A DNA stretch of 64,000 bases from JAOAGA01 sp964540515 (GTDB lineage Bacteria; CALINM01): contig CAZIMS010000008.1 of NCBI GenBank assembly GCA_964540515.1, positions 62,001-126,000 on the forward strand, written 5' to 3'. The notes under the pieces were generated by a model. That model was given only the letters and a program-made list of their open reading frames with translations. It was not told where the DNA came from and made no database searches. Shown one piece after another: positions 7,586 through 15,790 of this stretch. Both the position numbers and the translations under genes were made by a program. Position 1 is the first letter of the stretch; each line of letters opens with the position of its first letter.

Positions 7586-9345
7586 TGGATATTAGAGTCC
7601 TCTACGTAAATCTTACTGAAGAAACCTTTGAAATAAAGGTAAGAAATGACTTAAAAAGATATTTAGGTGGTACAGGACTTGCCTTTGAACTATTTCAAGA
7701 AGAAGTAAAATTTGATAAAGATCCGTTAGATGAAGAACAACCTATTATAATCTCCTCAGGATTTTTAGCGCCTTATTTTCCTACCGCCACTAAGAGTGTT
7801 GCTATATTTTACTCTCCATTAAATAATAACTTAGGTGAAAGTCATGCAGGTGGCAGACTTTCATTAGCCATTAAGTTAGCAGGTCTTACAGCCATTGTTA
7901 TCAAAGGTCGGTGTAAATCATTGAAGTACCTTATTATAAATGATGGAGTTGTTAAGTTTAATACTGCAGAGCATCTTAAGGGTTTGAAGGCTACAGAGAC
8001 AGCTACCTATATAAGAGAAAAGGAATCCAATGCAGGATTAAGAAGTATATTAAGAATTGGGCCTTATGGAGAGAAAAGGGTAGCCTATTCTACAGTAGTT
8101 GTTGATACCTATAGACACTTTGGCAGATTAGGTCTTGGCGCCCAGTTTGGGGCTAAAAACTTAAAGGCCTTGATAGTTACTGGTAGTGGCAAAAATGAGT
8201 TGAAAACTAATAACTTTAAAGAATATAGAGATCTCTTTGAAAAGATTCATAAGAATGTTTTAAGTGGTTCAATGAAAAAATATCATGAGTTAGGAACAGC
8301 AGAAAACGTTATAGTACTCAACGAGTTAAAAGCTTTACCGACTAAAAACCTCCAAGAAAATAGTTTTGATAAGATTGAAGAGATATGTGGAGAGGCCTTA
8401 GCAGAGCATAGTCTTACAAGGAAGTTTGCCTGTGCGGGCTGTCCTTTGGGCTGTATTCATATAGCAACAGTGAGAAGAAGATTTGACAAGGAAGAAGAAT
8501 GGGAGCGAGTAGATATCTCCTACGATTATGAGCTTATATTCTCTTTAGGTACGCTAATAGGTATAGATGATAGGGTCCTACTACTGTCTATGATGGAGAA
8601 GGTAGAAGAGTTAGGTGTTGATGCTATTTATGCGGGTGTGTTTTTAGCTTGGGTTGTAGAAGCCTACCAAAAGGGTTTGGTTACATCAGAAGATATTAAG
8701 GTAAACTCTCTTGATTTTGGAGACTATGAAGGTCTGAAGCAGGTTTTAAAAAACGTAGTTACTGTTGACAATGAGTTTTATAGGTTAGCTAAAATGGGTT
8801 TACACAAGCTAATAGAAAGATACGGTGGAGATGATTTTGCCTTATTAGCTTACAACAATGCAATCGCTGGCTATCATACAGGCTATGCAAACTTACTGGG
8901 TCAACATATTGTTGGTATCAGAAATGCTCATACTGATAACGCTGGATACTCCATCGACCAGACAACAAGAGATTTAAAAGACATTAAAGAGATAGTAGAC
9001 AAGCTTTACGAAGAAGAGATTTTTAGAGCTGCCTTTAACTGTACCGGTATATGTCTTTTTGCAAGAAAGGTATATGATTTAGAAACACTTCAAAAATCTG
9101 TTAACTCTTTGAATATTGAGTATAACGCAAAAGAGTTATTAAGCTTAGGAGAAGAGATTTATCTAAAAAAGCTTGCCTTTAAAATTAAAAGAGGATTTAA
9201 TCTAAAAGACTATAAATTCCCCAAAAGGTTTTTTGAGACGCCGGCCATGGGAAAAAGGTTAGACGAAAAGGTAGTTTATGAAGGGATAAAGTATTTTGAG
9301 AGTAAGGTGATGAAAAAAATCAAAGAGAGGGGATTTCTAACTTGA
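7585..9345 (+). CDS. aldehyde:ferredoxin oxidoreductase family enzyme (tungsten/molybdenum)
   Basis: AOR-family enzyme using a tungsten or molybdenum bis-pterin cofactor and one [4Fe-4S] cluster, typically oxidising aldehydes to acids with ferredoxin. About 586 residues. Family features: N-terminal LYVNLTEETFEI and YLGGTGLAFELF, ESHAGGRLSLAIKLAG, the cluster cysteines C283/C286/C290 in CAGCPLGC, and the distant fourth cysteine in FNCTGICLFAR (about C490). Start chosen at ATG 7585 with GAGGAG at 7571-7576; an in-frame upstream ATG at 7546 lies inside the ferredoxin gene. The substrate cannot be told from sequence. Confidence 0.93.
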   Translation: MDIRVLYVNLTEETFEIKVRNDLKRYLGGTGLAFELFQEEVKFDKDPLDEEQPIIISSGFLAPYFPTATKSVAIFYSPLNNNLGESHAGGRLSLAIKLAGLTAIVIKGRCKSLKYLIINDGVVKFNTAEHLKGLKATETATYIREKESNAGLRSILRIGPYGEKRVAYSTVVVDTYRHFGRLGLGAQFGAKNLKALIVTGSGKNELKTNNFKEYRDLFEKIHKNVLSGSMKKYHELGTAENVIVLNELKALPTKNLQENSFDKIEEICGEALAEHSLTRKFACAGCPLGCIHIATVRRRFDKEEEWERVDISYDYELIFSLGTLIGIDDRVLLLSMMEKVEELGVDAIYAGVFLAWVVEAYQKGLVTSEDIKVNSLDFGDYEGLKQVLKNVVTVDNEFYRLAKMGLHKLIERYGGDDFALLAYNNAIAGYHTGYANLLGQHIVGIRNAHTDNAGYSIDQTTRDLKDIKEIVDKLYEEEIFRAAFNCTGICLFARKVYDLETLQKSVNSLNIEYNAKELLSLGEEIYLKKLAFKIKRGFNLKDYKFPKRFFETPAMGKRLDEKVVYEGIKYFESKVMKKIKERGFLT

Positions 9346-10070
9346 ATATTCTTGTTGTTACTCCAACCTATAATGAGATTGAAAATATTAGAAAGTTAAT
9401 TAGTATTTTATTGACCTTGAGAGATGATATTAATGTTTTGGTAGTAGATGACAACTCACCAGATGGTACTGGCGATTATGTGGAGAAGCTTTCTCAGACT
9501 AACGATAGAGTTTTTGTACTTAAAAGACCAGGAAAGATGGGTCTTGGAACTGCCTATATAGATGGATTTAGCTGGGCTCTTAAGCATCCTAAACACTTTG
9601 ATTATATTATTCAGATGGACGCAGATTTTTCCCACGAACCAACGAAAATACTTGAGTTTTTAGAAAAGTTAGATTCTGGTTATGATGTAGTAATAGGGTC
9701 AAGATATTTAAATGGCGTATCGGTAGTTAATTGGCCCATAAAAAGGTTGATGCTAAGTTATTTTGCTAATTGGTATGCAAGAACATTATCGGGACTTAAA
9801 ATTAGAGACTGCACAGGTGGTTTCAAAGGTTTTAAGAGAAAGGTCATTGAGAAAATACCCTTTCACTATATTCACTCTGACGGATATGCCTTCCAGATTG
9901 AGGTGAACTATTTTTGTCAGAAATTGGGTTTTAAGATTGTTGAGGTGCCTATAATTTTTATAGATAGGCATGCTGGTACATCAAAACTCTCCCGCAGGAT
10001 AGTCTATGAGGCACTTTTTAGAGTGTTAGTATTGTTTTTTGATAGGATATTTAGTTTAAAAAAGGTTTAG
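9342..10070 (+). CDS. polyprenol-phosphate sugar transferase, DPM1-like family 2 glycosyltransferase
   Basis: GT-A glycosyltransferase likely moving mannose or glucose from a nucleotide sugar to polyprenyl phosphate. 242 residues with NILVVTPTYNEIENI at the N terminus, VDDNSPDGTGD, the metal-binding QMDADFSHEP (DAD) and VIGSRYLNG. It lacks the C-terminal transmembrane pair of GtrB types, so it resembles soluble DPM1. Start is TTG 9342, overlapping the AOR stop by four bases after GAGAGGGGA. The context gives no link to the AOR. Confidence 0.88.
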   Translation: MNILVVTPTYNEIENIRKLISILLTLRDDINVLVVDDNSPDGTGDYVEKLSQTNDRVFVLKRPGKMGLGTAYIDGFSWALKHPKHFDYIIQMDADFSHEPTKILEFLEKLDSGYDVVIGSRYLNGVSVVNWPIKRLMLSYFANWYARTLSGLKIRDCTGGFKGFKRKVIEKIPFHYIHSDGYAFQIEVNYFCQKLGFKIVEVPIIFIDRHAGTSKLSRRIVYEALFRVLVLFFDRIFSLKKV

Positions 10071-10080
10071 GGGGTCTGAT

Positions 10081-10266
10081 GTGATAAATGAGTTTTATGC
10101 CTTTCTAACTGTTATAGGTTTTTTAGGTTGGGTTGGATTTACAATACTTTTTATCTTCAAAGCCTTTGGTGATAAAGGTGAGTTTTATCCTAAAAAGGGA
10201 GCATCAATAGGGGTAGTGATAGCTTTATTCTACTTTATATGGATCTTAGGGATGTTAAAGGCTTAA
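10081..10266 (+). CDS. small two-helix membrane protein, unknown
   Basis: A 61-residue product beginning at GTG 10081 behind an AGGGGG site. Two hydrophobic helices (about residues 5-27 and 43-59) flank a short charged loop KAFGDKGEFYPKKGA. No family recognised. It lies 10 bases after the glycosyltransferase and probably belongs to that operon. The coding call rests on the ribosome site, spacing and plausible membrane topology. Confidence 0.6.
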   Translation: MINEFYAFLTVIGFLGWVGFTILFIFKAFGDKGEFYPKKGASIGVVIALFYFIWILGMLKA

Positions 10267-10371
10267 CAAATTTTTATCAAAAGATTTTTTCCAAATTTAA
10301 TAATATATCATTAAAACATAAAGTTTCTTAAATTACTCTCAATATTTATTCCAGTTCTATAAACATCTTTA

Positions 10372-10385
10372 AAAATCTGGTCTAA
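10372..10385. repeat. target-site duplication, left copy
   Basis: AAAATCTGGTCTAA here is repeated exactly at 10725-10738, immediately outside the two ends of the small mobile element at 10386-10724. It is best read as a target-site duplication made on insertion. Confidence 0.8.
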
Positions 10386-10724
10386 CTGTAATCCACAAAT
10401 GATAATGACTAAATGCCACAAATAGAAATGTCCTAAAATAAAAACGGTAAAATGTCCTCTTTTTGTAAAAAAAGGGGGGTTAATGCAGCGAACGGACATA
10501 ATATATGGGCATAAGGGAATTGAAAAAGGCAAAAGTTATACACTGATTAGGGAAATACTATCAAGGAACATAAAAGAAAAACAGCCGGAAGAAAAACAAA
10601 AAACTTGCAAAGGAAAGAAGAAATATATTCCTCCAAAAGACCACCCTTGGAGAAATAAACTTTATTCTAAAATAGGACATTTCTAAATGTGTAAAAAGCG
10701 GACATTTCTATTTGAGGTTGACAC
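10386..10724 (+). mobile_element. MITE-like internal-deletion derivative of an ISNCY-type insertion sequence
   Basis: About 340 bp. Its left end (TGTAATCCACAAATGATAAT and the following CCACAAATAGAAATGTCC) and right end (reverse complement TGTCAACCTCAAATAGAAAT) form imperfect terminal inverted repeats. Both ends match those of the larger element at 31516-32797 in inverse orientation, over roughly 150 bases on each side. The central transposase region is missing. It is flanked by an exact 14 bp duplication. It cannot encode transposase itself, so mobility would depend on a full copy elsewhere. Confidence 0.85.
10483..10686 (+). pseudogene. deleted transposase: N terminus fused in frame to C terminus
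   Basis: An open 67-codon frame starts MQRTDII, which matches the transposase N terminus of the 31516-32797 copy (MQRKDII). After about 22 residues it jumps to REILSRNIKEKQ, matching the other copy's C terminus KEILSRNTKEKQQ. The remaining frame past that point is the non-coding right end read through. About 400 residues of transposase, including the whole catalytic domain, are lost, so no function is expected. Confidence 0.8.
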
Positions 10725-10738
10725 AAAATCTGGTCTAA
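10725..10738. repeat. target-site duplication, right copy
   Basis: Exact second copy of AAAATCTGGTCTAA, adjoining the right end of the MITE-like element and only two bases from the promoter of the next gene cluster. Confidence 0.8.
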
Positions 10739-10739
10739 T

Positions 10740-10768
10740 TTGACATAATTTCGATTATAAGTTATCTT
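10740..10768 (+). promoter_or_regulatory. predicted sigma-70 promoter of the diiron/roadblock signalling cluster
   Basis: TTGACA (10740-10745) is separated by 17 bases from TATCTT (10763-10768), with transcription expected near 10775 and AAAGGAGGG just before the ATG at 10797. The box begins two bases after the MITE duplication, so the insertion lies immediately upstream of it. Confidence 0.6.
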
Positions 10769-10796
10769 TATTGATAGAAAACAAAAGGAGGGTAAA

Positions 10797-11165
10797 ATGG
10801 CAAGAATTGATGAATTGAATAAGGCTCTTCAGGGTTTGCTTTCAAGCTCAGGGGATATTGAGGGCTCTGCTTTAGTCTCAGAAGATGGGCTTATAATCGC
10901 AAGCGCCTTACAGCAGGGTATTGAAGAAGGTAGGGTTGCTGCTATGAGTTCTGCGATGTTATCAATAGGAGATAGAATAGGTATGGAGCTTAAGAGAGGG
11001 AAATTAGAACAGATATTCGTTAAAGGAGAGGTTGGTTTTATTGTTCTTATGCATGCTGGTTCTCATGCTGTATTAGTTGCTTTAGCGAGAAAAGAGGCTA
11101 AATTGGGTTTGTTATTTCTTGACATGCAAAAGACAGCCGATGAAGTTAAAAAAATCTTAGGTTAA
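10797..11165 (+). CDS. roadblock/LC7 domain protein
   Basis: 122 residues that are one roadblock/LC7 domain: helix ELNKALQGLLSSS, strands IEGSALVSEDGLIIASAL, central helix and GFIVLMHAGSHAVLVALA. This small fold usually dimerises and serves as scaffold or GTPase regulator (MglB, MglA's GAP, is the best known). No MglA-type GTPase is encoded nearby; the ParA-type ATPase six genes on is the only P-loop switch in the cluster. First gene of the operon, with a strong AAAGGAGGG ribosome site; 12 bases separate it from the ODP gene. Confidence 0.88.
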   Translation: MARIDELNKALQGLLSSSGDIEGSALVSEDGLIIASALQQGIEEGRVAAMSSAMLSIGDRIGMELKRGKLEQIFVKGEVGFIVLMHAGSHAVLVALARKEAKLGLLFLDMQKTADEVKKILG

Positions 11166-11177
11166 AAGGAGCATCTT

Positions 11178-11927
11178 ATGTTAACACTTTTTGAAAATAA
11201 TGAACATAAAAATATATTATATAATGACCTAACATCAGGTGCAATGGTTCAAGCAAACCAACATATAATTATCCATAATGATGAGGTTATGATCCTTGAC
11301 CCAGGTGGACATAAGGTTTATCCAAAACTGCTTTCTGAGATAGGTAAGGTAATAGCAACAAGTAAGATAAAATATATATTTTTCTCCCACCAGGATCCTG
11401 ACATAGTTGCTGCTGCTAATGGCTGGTTAATGGTTACTGAGGCAAAAGCATATATTACAGGTTTATGGACAAGATTTATTCCTCATTTCGGCGTTGATGA
11501 TTATCTTACTGAAAGGCTTGTTCCCATTCAAGATGCTGGTGGTTCTATTAATTTGGGGGGTATTGAGATTATGTTTATCCCTGCCCACTTCTTACATTCA
11601 CCTGGAAACTTTCAGGTCTATGACCCTGTTTCTAAAATCCTTTATTCAGGTGATTTAGGTGCTTCTTTAGGTACAGAGAAGATTATGGTTGATAATTTTG
11701 AAGAACATATAAAATACATGGAAGCCTTCCACAAAAGATACATGGCATCTAATAAAGTTTTAAAAACATGGGTAGATAATGTAAGAAACCTTGACATAGA
11801 AACTATTGCACCCCAACATGGTGGGATTATTAAAGGTAAAGAGAATATAAATAAATTTTATGATTGGCTATATAATCTTCCCTGTGGAGTAGATCTATTA
11901 TCAGAAGGTTATAAATTTTCAATATAA
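11178..11927 (+). CDS. diiron metallo-beta-lactamase-fold protein, ODP/flavodiiron type without flavodoxin domain
   Basis: 249 residues of the flavodiiron-protein metallo-beta-lactamase domain. All six expected iron ligands can be placed: H71, D73 and D75 in SHQDPD, H140 in FLHSPGN, D159 in YSGDLG and H214 in PQHGG. There is no flavodoxin domain, so it cannot be a self-sufficient O2/NO reductase. The same architecture is known in ODP, an O2-sensing diiron protein tied to chemotaxis in Treponema. Placement among signalling genes supports a sensor role; this is inference. One base separates its stop from the next ATG. Confidence 0.85.
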   Translation: MLTLFENNEHKNILYNDLTSGAMVQANQHIIIHNDEVMILDPGGHKVYPKLLSEIGKVIATSKIKYIFFSHQDPDIVAAANGWLMVTEAKAYITGLWTRFIPHFGVDDYLTERLVPIQDAGGSINLGGIEIMFIPAHFLHSPGNFQVYDPVSKILYSGDLGASLGTEKIMVDNFEEHIKYMEAFHKRYMASNKVLKTWVDNVRNLDIETIAPQHGGIIKGKENINKFYDWLYNLPCGVDLLSEGYKFSI

Positions 11928-11928
11928 T

Positions 11929-13152
11929 ATGTTTGACTTAAACGAGATAGTTTTTAGTTTGACCCGAGCAGTAGATGGCATAAATCCGAAGTTCGATTTT
12001 CATAGTAGGATGGTTACCTATACTGCTCTCACAATCAATAAGAGGTTGGGAGATAATGGTTTAAATCCTCAAGATGTGTTATTGGCATCTCTTTTACATG
12101 ACATTGGGGTTGTTAGACTCAGGCAAAGGGAGGTTACCTGTTTTTTAGAGGATATCCCTAAAAACTACTTTAATCATGAGACTTTAGGCTCTGATTTATT
12201 AAAGAAATATAAATTTTTTGCTTCTTTGTCAAAGGCTATTTATTACCATCATTTAAACTATGAGAAGATTAAGAATATTGAAGATGAGGTGCCTTTACTC
12301 TCCCAGATAATTCATATATCAGATAGAATCGCAGTAACTTTTGTTACAAATTGCAATAGTTATTATGATATTAAAAATGCAAAAAAATATGTAATCGAAT
12401 TTCTCAGTGCAAAAAAAGGTATCAACTTTAATCCTGAAATAGTTGATCTTTTTTTAGATAATATGAGAAATTACGAAGAGTTTTGGTTAAATCTTTTTTT
12501 TATTAGGGATTTAAATTTTAAAAATTTAGTTAAAGATTTTTTTATTAGTCCCTTTTATTTAGATGAAGATGATTTAAAAGAAATTGTGCCATTTTTTGGA
12601 GAGATAATAGATTCCCATTCCAGTTTTACCAAGTGTCATTCTATCTTTGTAGCTAACCTTTCATATCTAATAGGAGATAATTTATTATTGTCTGAACGTG
12701 AAAAAAACTTGCTATACCTAAGTGGCTACCTACACGATTTAGGTAAGATCTATGTTCCAGTTGATATACTTGAGAAACCAGGTCCCCTTGATAAAGGAGA
12801 GAGAGAGATAGTCTCTTTACATCCCTATTTTACAAGAAAAATTTTAAGTGATATTACAGATTTTGATGAAGTAGCTGATATTGCTTCCAACCACCATGAG
12901 AGATTGGATGGAAGCGGCTATCCACGGGCTTTAAAAAGCGAAGAAATCTCCCTTTCTTCAAAGATATTAATGATCTGTGACATAATGGCAAGCTTTTTAG
13001 AAGATCGACCCTATAGATCTGCATACGGCTTTATAGACACTCTTGGCATATTAAAAGATTGGGCAAATAGTGGTAAGATTGATTTAAATTTGGTGGATAA
13101 GATATATACAATCAGACAGGACCTAGAAAATTATCTTCAGTTATCATTGTGA
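11929..13152 (+). CDS. tandem HD-domain protein: HD plus HD-GYP, probable c-di-GMP phosphodiesterase
   Basis: 407 residues with two HD modules. The first (about 20-180) has H25, H57-D58 in LLHDIG and YYHH at 105-108. The second (about 225-400) is HD-GYP type: H237, H269-D270 in LHDLGK, HPYF, NHHERLDGSGYP with GYP at 330-332. HD-GYP enzymes hydrolyse c-di-GMP, and the second domain keeps the metal-binding and GYP residues. The first domain could be a second active site or a regulatory one. Sits between the ODP-type protein and the kinase with near-zero spacing. Confidence 0.85.
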   Translation: MFDLNEIVFSLTRAVDGINPKFDFHSRMVTYTALTINKRLGDNGLNPQDVLLASLLHDIGVVRLRQREVTCFLEDIPKNYFNHETLGSDLLKKYKFFASLSKAIYYHHLNYEKIKNIEDEVPLLSQIIHISDRIAVTFVTNCNSYYDIKNAKKYVIEFLSAKKGINFNPEIVDLFLDNMRNYEEFWLNLFFIRDLNFKNLVKDFFISPFYLDEDDLKEIVPFFGEIIDSHSSFTKCHSIFVANLSYLIGDNLLLSEREKNLLYLSGYLHDLGKIYVPVDILEKPGPLDKGEREIVSLHPYFTRKILSDITDFDEVADIASNHHERLDGSGYPRALKSEEISLSSKILMICDIMASFLEDRPYRSAYGFIDTLGILKDWANSGKIDLNLVDKIYTIRQDLENYLQLSL

Positions 13153-13160
13153 GGTTAATT

Positions 13161-14876
13161 ATGAATAAGGAGCTTATGTCTTCAATAGTAATGGAGATGG
13201 AAAAATGGCAGTTGGTTATTATAAATGACAAATTTGAGATAATAAACGTCTCCCATGATGATAAAGCTAACTTTATACCTCACTGCGACTTTATCTCTTG
13301 CTTCGACGATAGCTCTAAAAAGGTGCTTATGGATACCATATATGATTTAACTGAAAAAGATTTTAATACAGCCTATCTTACTACCAATAATGGTCTAACC
13401 CTTGAGACTTTAATAGTAAAAGATGGTCAATATTTAAGATGTTTCTTTAAGAACTTGACAGATAGGATAGACGTTTGGAACAAGCTCTTTTTTTTATATC
13501 AAAATTTTATAAACAATCTGAACCCCATGTTTTATACAGACATTGATGGTAATATTTTAGATGCTAATAAATCATTTCTTGATTTTTATGGCTATGATCT
13601 TGAGGAGGTATTAGGAAAAAATCCTAGGATTCTAAAATCATTTAGACAATCTCCTGATGTTTATAAGAAGATATGGACATCTATACTTGATAAGAATATT
13701 GGTAGTTATTCAGGAGAGGTCATTAATAGAAGGAAAGATGGTAGGGAGGTAATTGTTTTTGCCTTTATAACAACGGTCTTTGATTTTAAGGGTAAGATAG
13801 CTGGTTTTGTTGCAACTCATATGAACTTATCGAGATTAAAATACTCAGAGATAAAGTCAGAAACAATAGAAGATGAACTCAAAAATCTATACAAACAATT
13901 TTACAGTATACTTGGTGTTATCTCCCATGACTTAAAGGGACCTTTGGGCTCCATAATTAACTATCTTGAGTTAGCAAAAAATAAAGAGAATAGCAAGGAT
14001 TTTATTGATAGAGCCTTACAGATAGCCTTTAATATGAGTAACTTTATTAAAGAGACAATTTCTTTAGCAAGGGTTGAACAGAGTCTTGATTTATTAAAAA
14101 TTTCTCGGTGCCATATATATTATCTTCTATCCGATAGCATACGTTGTTTTGAGTCCGTTGCAATGAAAAAGAATGTACAGATAAAGTTTATTACCTTAGG
14201 TGAGGATGAGCCAATAGGTTGTGATATTATAAAGGCTGAGGAAATAATAAATAATATTCTTGAAAACTCCATTAAACAAACTCCTGAAGGAGGTGTTGTT
14301 ACGGTTGAATATCAAAACAATGATGATAATATTGTTATAAATTTTAAAGATGAGGGAAAAGGGATAAATGAGGAGGAATTAAATAAGATTTTTGAGCCCT
14401 TTTATTCAGATTTCAAGACAAAGGACAGTTTTGGCCTTGGACTCTATATAACTTATAAATATGTAAAATTACACAAATGGAAGTTAGAGGTAAAAAGAAG
14501 GGGAGACAAAGATGGCACTATATTCTCTCTGATTATTGATAAAAATGCTAACAGAGTTCCTACGGCATTATCGGCTGTTATTTTCGATCCTTCTAATACT
14601 ATTATCAATCCTCTTCAGGAAAAACTAAAGCCCTATAACATTAATGTTTACATTATTAAAAGCTTCTATGAGTTAAAAAGAATATACGGACTTGAGAAGC
14701 CCGACTACCTTTTTATCTATGGAGATTATTTAGATTCTGAAACAGAAAGCTTTTTAAAAAATATCAAGAATGATAAACTTAAGATAATTTTTGTCAGTTC
14801 AGACAGAAAAGTGGACTTTGCAGATATAATAATCAGAGAAGAGAACATAGGAGATTTTTCTTTATTTAATTTATGA
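13161..14876 (+). CDS. cytoplasmic PAS histidine kinase with degenerate C-terminal receiver
   Basis: About 571 residues and no membrane helix. Order: a poorly conserved PAS-like N domain (about 1-105), a clear PAS (about 118-225; GNILDANKSFLDFYGY, GEVINRRKDGRE), dimerisation domain with phospho-acceptor H256 in VISHDLKGPLG, ATPase domain with N box NNILENS, DEGKGI and GLGLY, and a C-terminal receiver-like fold (about 470-571). In that last domain the phospho-acceptor position of the PDYLFIYG strand is Tyr instead of Asp, so it is probably a pseudo-receiver. A GTG at 13149 is in frame, but GAGG at 13151-13154 favours ATG 13161. Confidence 0.88.
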   Translation: MNKELMSSIVMEMEKWQLVIINDKFEIINVSHDDKANFIPHCDFISCFDDSSKKVLMDTIYDLTEKDFNTAYLTTNNGLTLETLIVKDGQYLRCFFKNLTDRIDVWNKLFFLYQNFINNLNPMFYTDIDGNILDANKSFLDFYGYDLEEVLGKNPRILKSFRQSPDVYKKIWTSILDKNIGSYSGEVINRRKDGREVIVFAFITTVFDFKGKIAGFVATHMNLSRLKYSEIKSETIEDELKNLYKQFYSILGVISHDLKGPLGSIINYLELAKNKENSKDFIDRALQIAFNMSNFIKETISLARVEQSLDLLKISRCHIYYLLSDSIRCFESVAMKKNVQIKFITLGEDEPIGCDIIKAEEIINNILENSIKQTPEGGVVTVEYQNNDDNIVINFKDEGKGINEEELNKIFEPFYSDFKTKDSFGLGLYITYKYVKLHKWKLEVKRRGDKDGTIFSLIIDKNANRVPTALSAVIFDPSNTIINPLQEKLKPYNINVYIIKSFYELKRIYGLEKPDYLFIYGDYLDSETESFLKNIKNDKLKIIFVSSDRKVDFADIIIREENIGDFSLFNL

Positions 14877-15790
14877 ACGGACAGTTGAAAAAAATTTATA
14901 TTATTGATGATGATTTGTCAGTGGTGGAGGTACTTTATGATTACCTTAAGCTCTCTGATTTTGAAGTAGGCTATAGTTTAAGCCCAATGGAGGCTTTAAA
15001 AGATTTATCAAATTTCAAACCTAATGTAATATTGCTTGATCTAAATATGCCAGAGATGAATGGTTTTGAGGTATTAAAAAGAATAAGGACAAATGAGGCT
15101 TTTAAAGATACAGCAGTAATATTGTTAACATCTCATGATCATATAAACTATAAAATAAAGGGTTTGGAAGAAGGTGCCGATGATTATATTACAAAACCCT
15201 TTCAGAAGGCAGAAGTTTTGGCAAGAGTTAGGGCTGTTCTAAGACGGTCAGAAAGGACATCGGCGAAAGAAGACATTAAAGAGAGCGATATATTAAGGGG
15301 TGACTTATCTAAATTTACTTTTGTTGATCTTTTGCAATTTTTTGATATTAATAGAAAAAGTGGCAACATTAAGTTAATAGATTTAGATAGCGAGATTGAG
15401 ATCTCCTCAGGTTATATAAATAAGGTGAGATTTAAAAGTTTTTATGGTATAGAAGCATTAAAAAGGCTTATGATACATTCTTATGGCAAGTTTGAGGTTG
15501 ATTTTAATACAGTCTTTAGCGAAGATAAGACTTTAAAGATTTCTGATCTATTGCTTGACATTCTCTCCTATGTTGATGAGTTGAAAAGGGATTTACAGCC
15601 AGAATTTAATGAAAAGACAGTAATAACAATAATTGATAAAACAGTTCTTACAAATTTTCATATAGAAAAAGAAGAGATAAATGTTTTAGAATTGCTATCT
15701 TTTTATCCCCATGATTTAAAAGAAGGGGTTTGGATTTTGAAAAGTTTATTACAAAATAATAGAATAAAAATAAAGGATGAGATAAGGTGA
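14873..15790 (+). CDS. response regulator: receiver plus PATAN (DUF4388) domain
   Basis: 305 residues. Receiver (1-122) is complete: acidic D12-D14, phospho-acceptor D56 in LLDLNMPEMNGF, T86 and K108 in YITKPF. A PATAN/DUF4388 domain follows (about 142-225; GDLSKFTFVDLLQFFDINRK, then GIEALKRLM). PATAN regulators are protein-protein switches in phototaxis and motility systems, with no DNA-binding domain. The last 80 residues are not recognised. The start overlaps the kinase stop (ATGA), so the kinase is the likely cognate partner. Confidence 0.85.
   Translation: MNGQLKKIYIIDDDLSVVEVLYDYLKLSDFEVGYSLSPMEALKDLSNFKPNVILLDLNMPEMNGFEVLKRIRTNEAFKDTAVILLTSHDHINYKIKGLEEGADDYITKPFQKAEVLARVRAVLRRSERTSAKEDIKESDILRGDLSKFTFVDLLQFFDINRKSGNIKLIDLDSEIEISSGYINKVRFKSFYGIEALKRLMIHSYGKFEVDFNTVFSEDKTLKISDLLLDILSYVDELKRDLQPEFNEKTVITIIDKTVLTNFHIEKEEINVLELLSFYPHDLKEGVWILKSLLQNNRIKIKDEIR

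Noticed and set aside
10311..10532. Minus-strand 73-codon frame across the MITE
   Set aside because: It runs over the element's terminal repeats and the target duplication and has no ribosome site or family resemblance.
10718..10723. TTGACA formed by the MITE terminus as an outward promoter for the signalling cluster
   Set aside because: At 16-18 bases downstream there is no usable -10 box; the TTGACA at 10740 with TATCTT is better.
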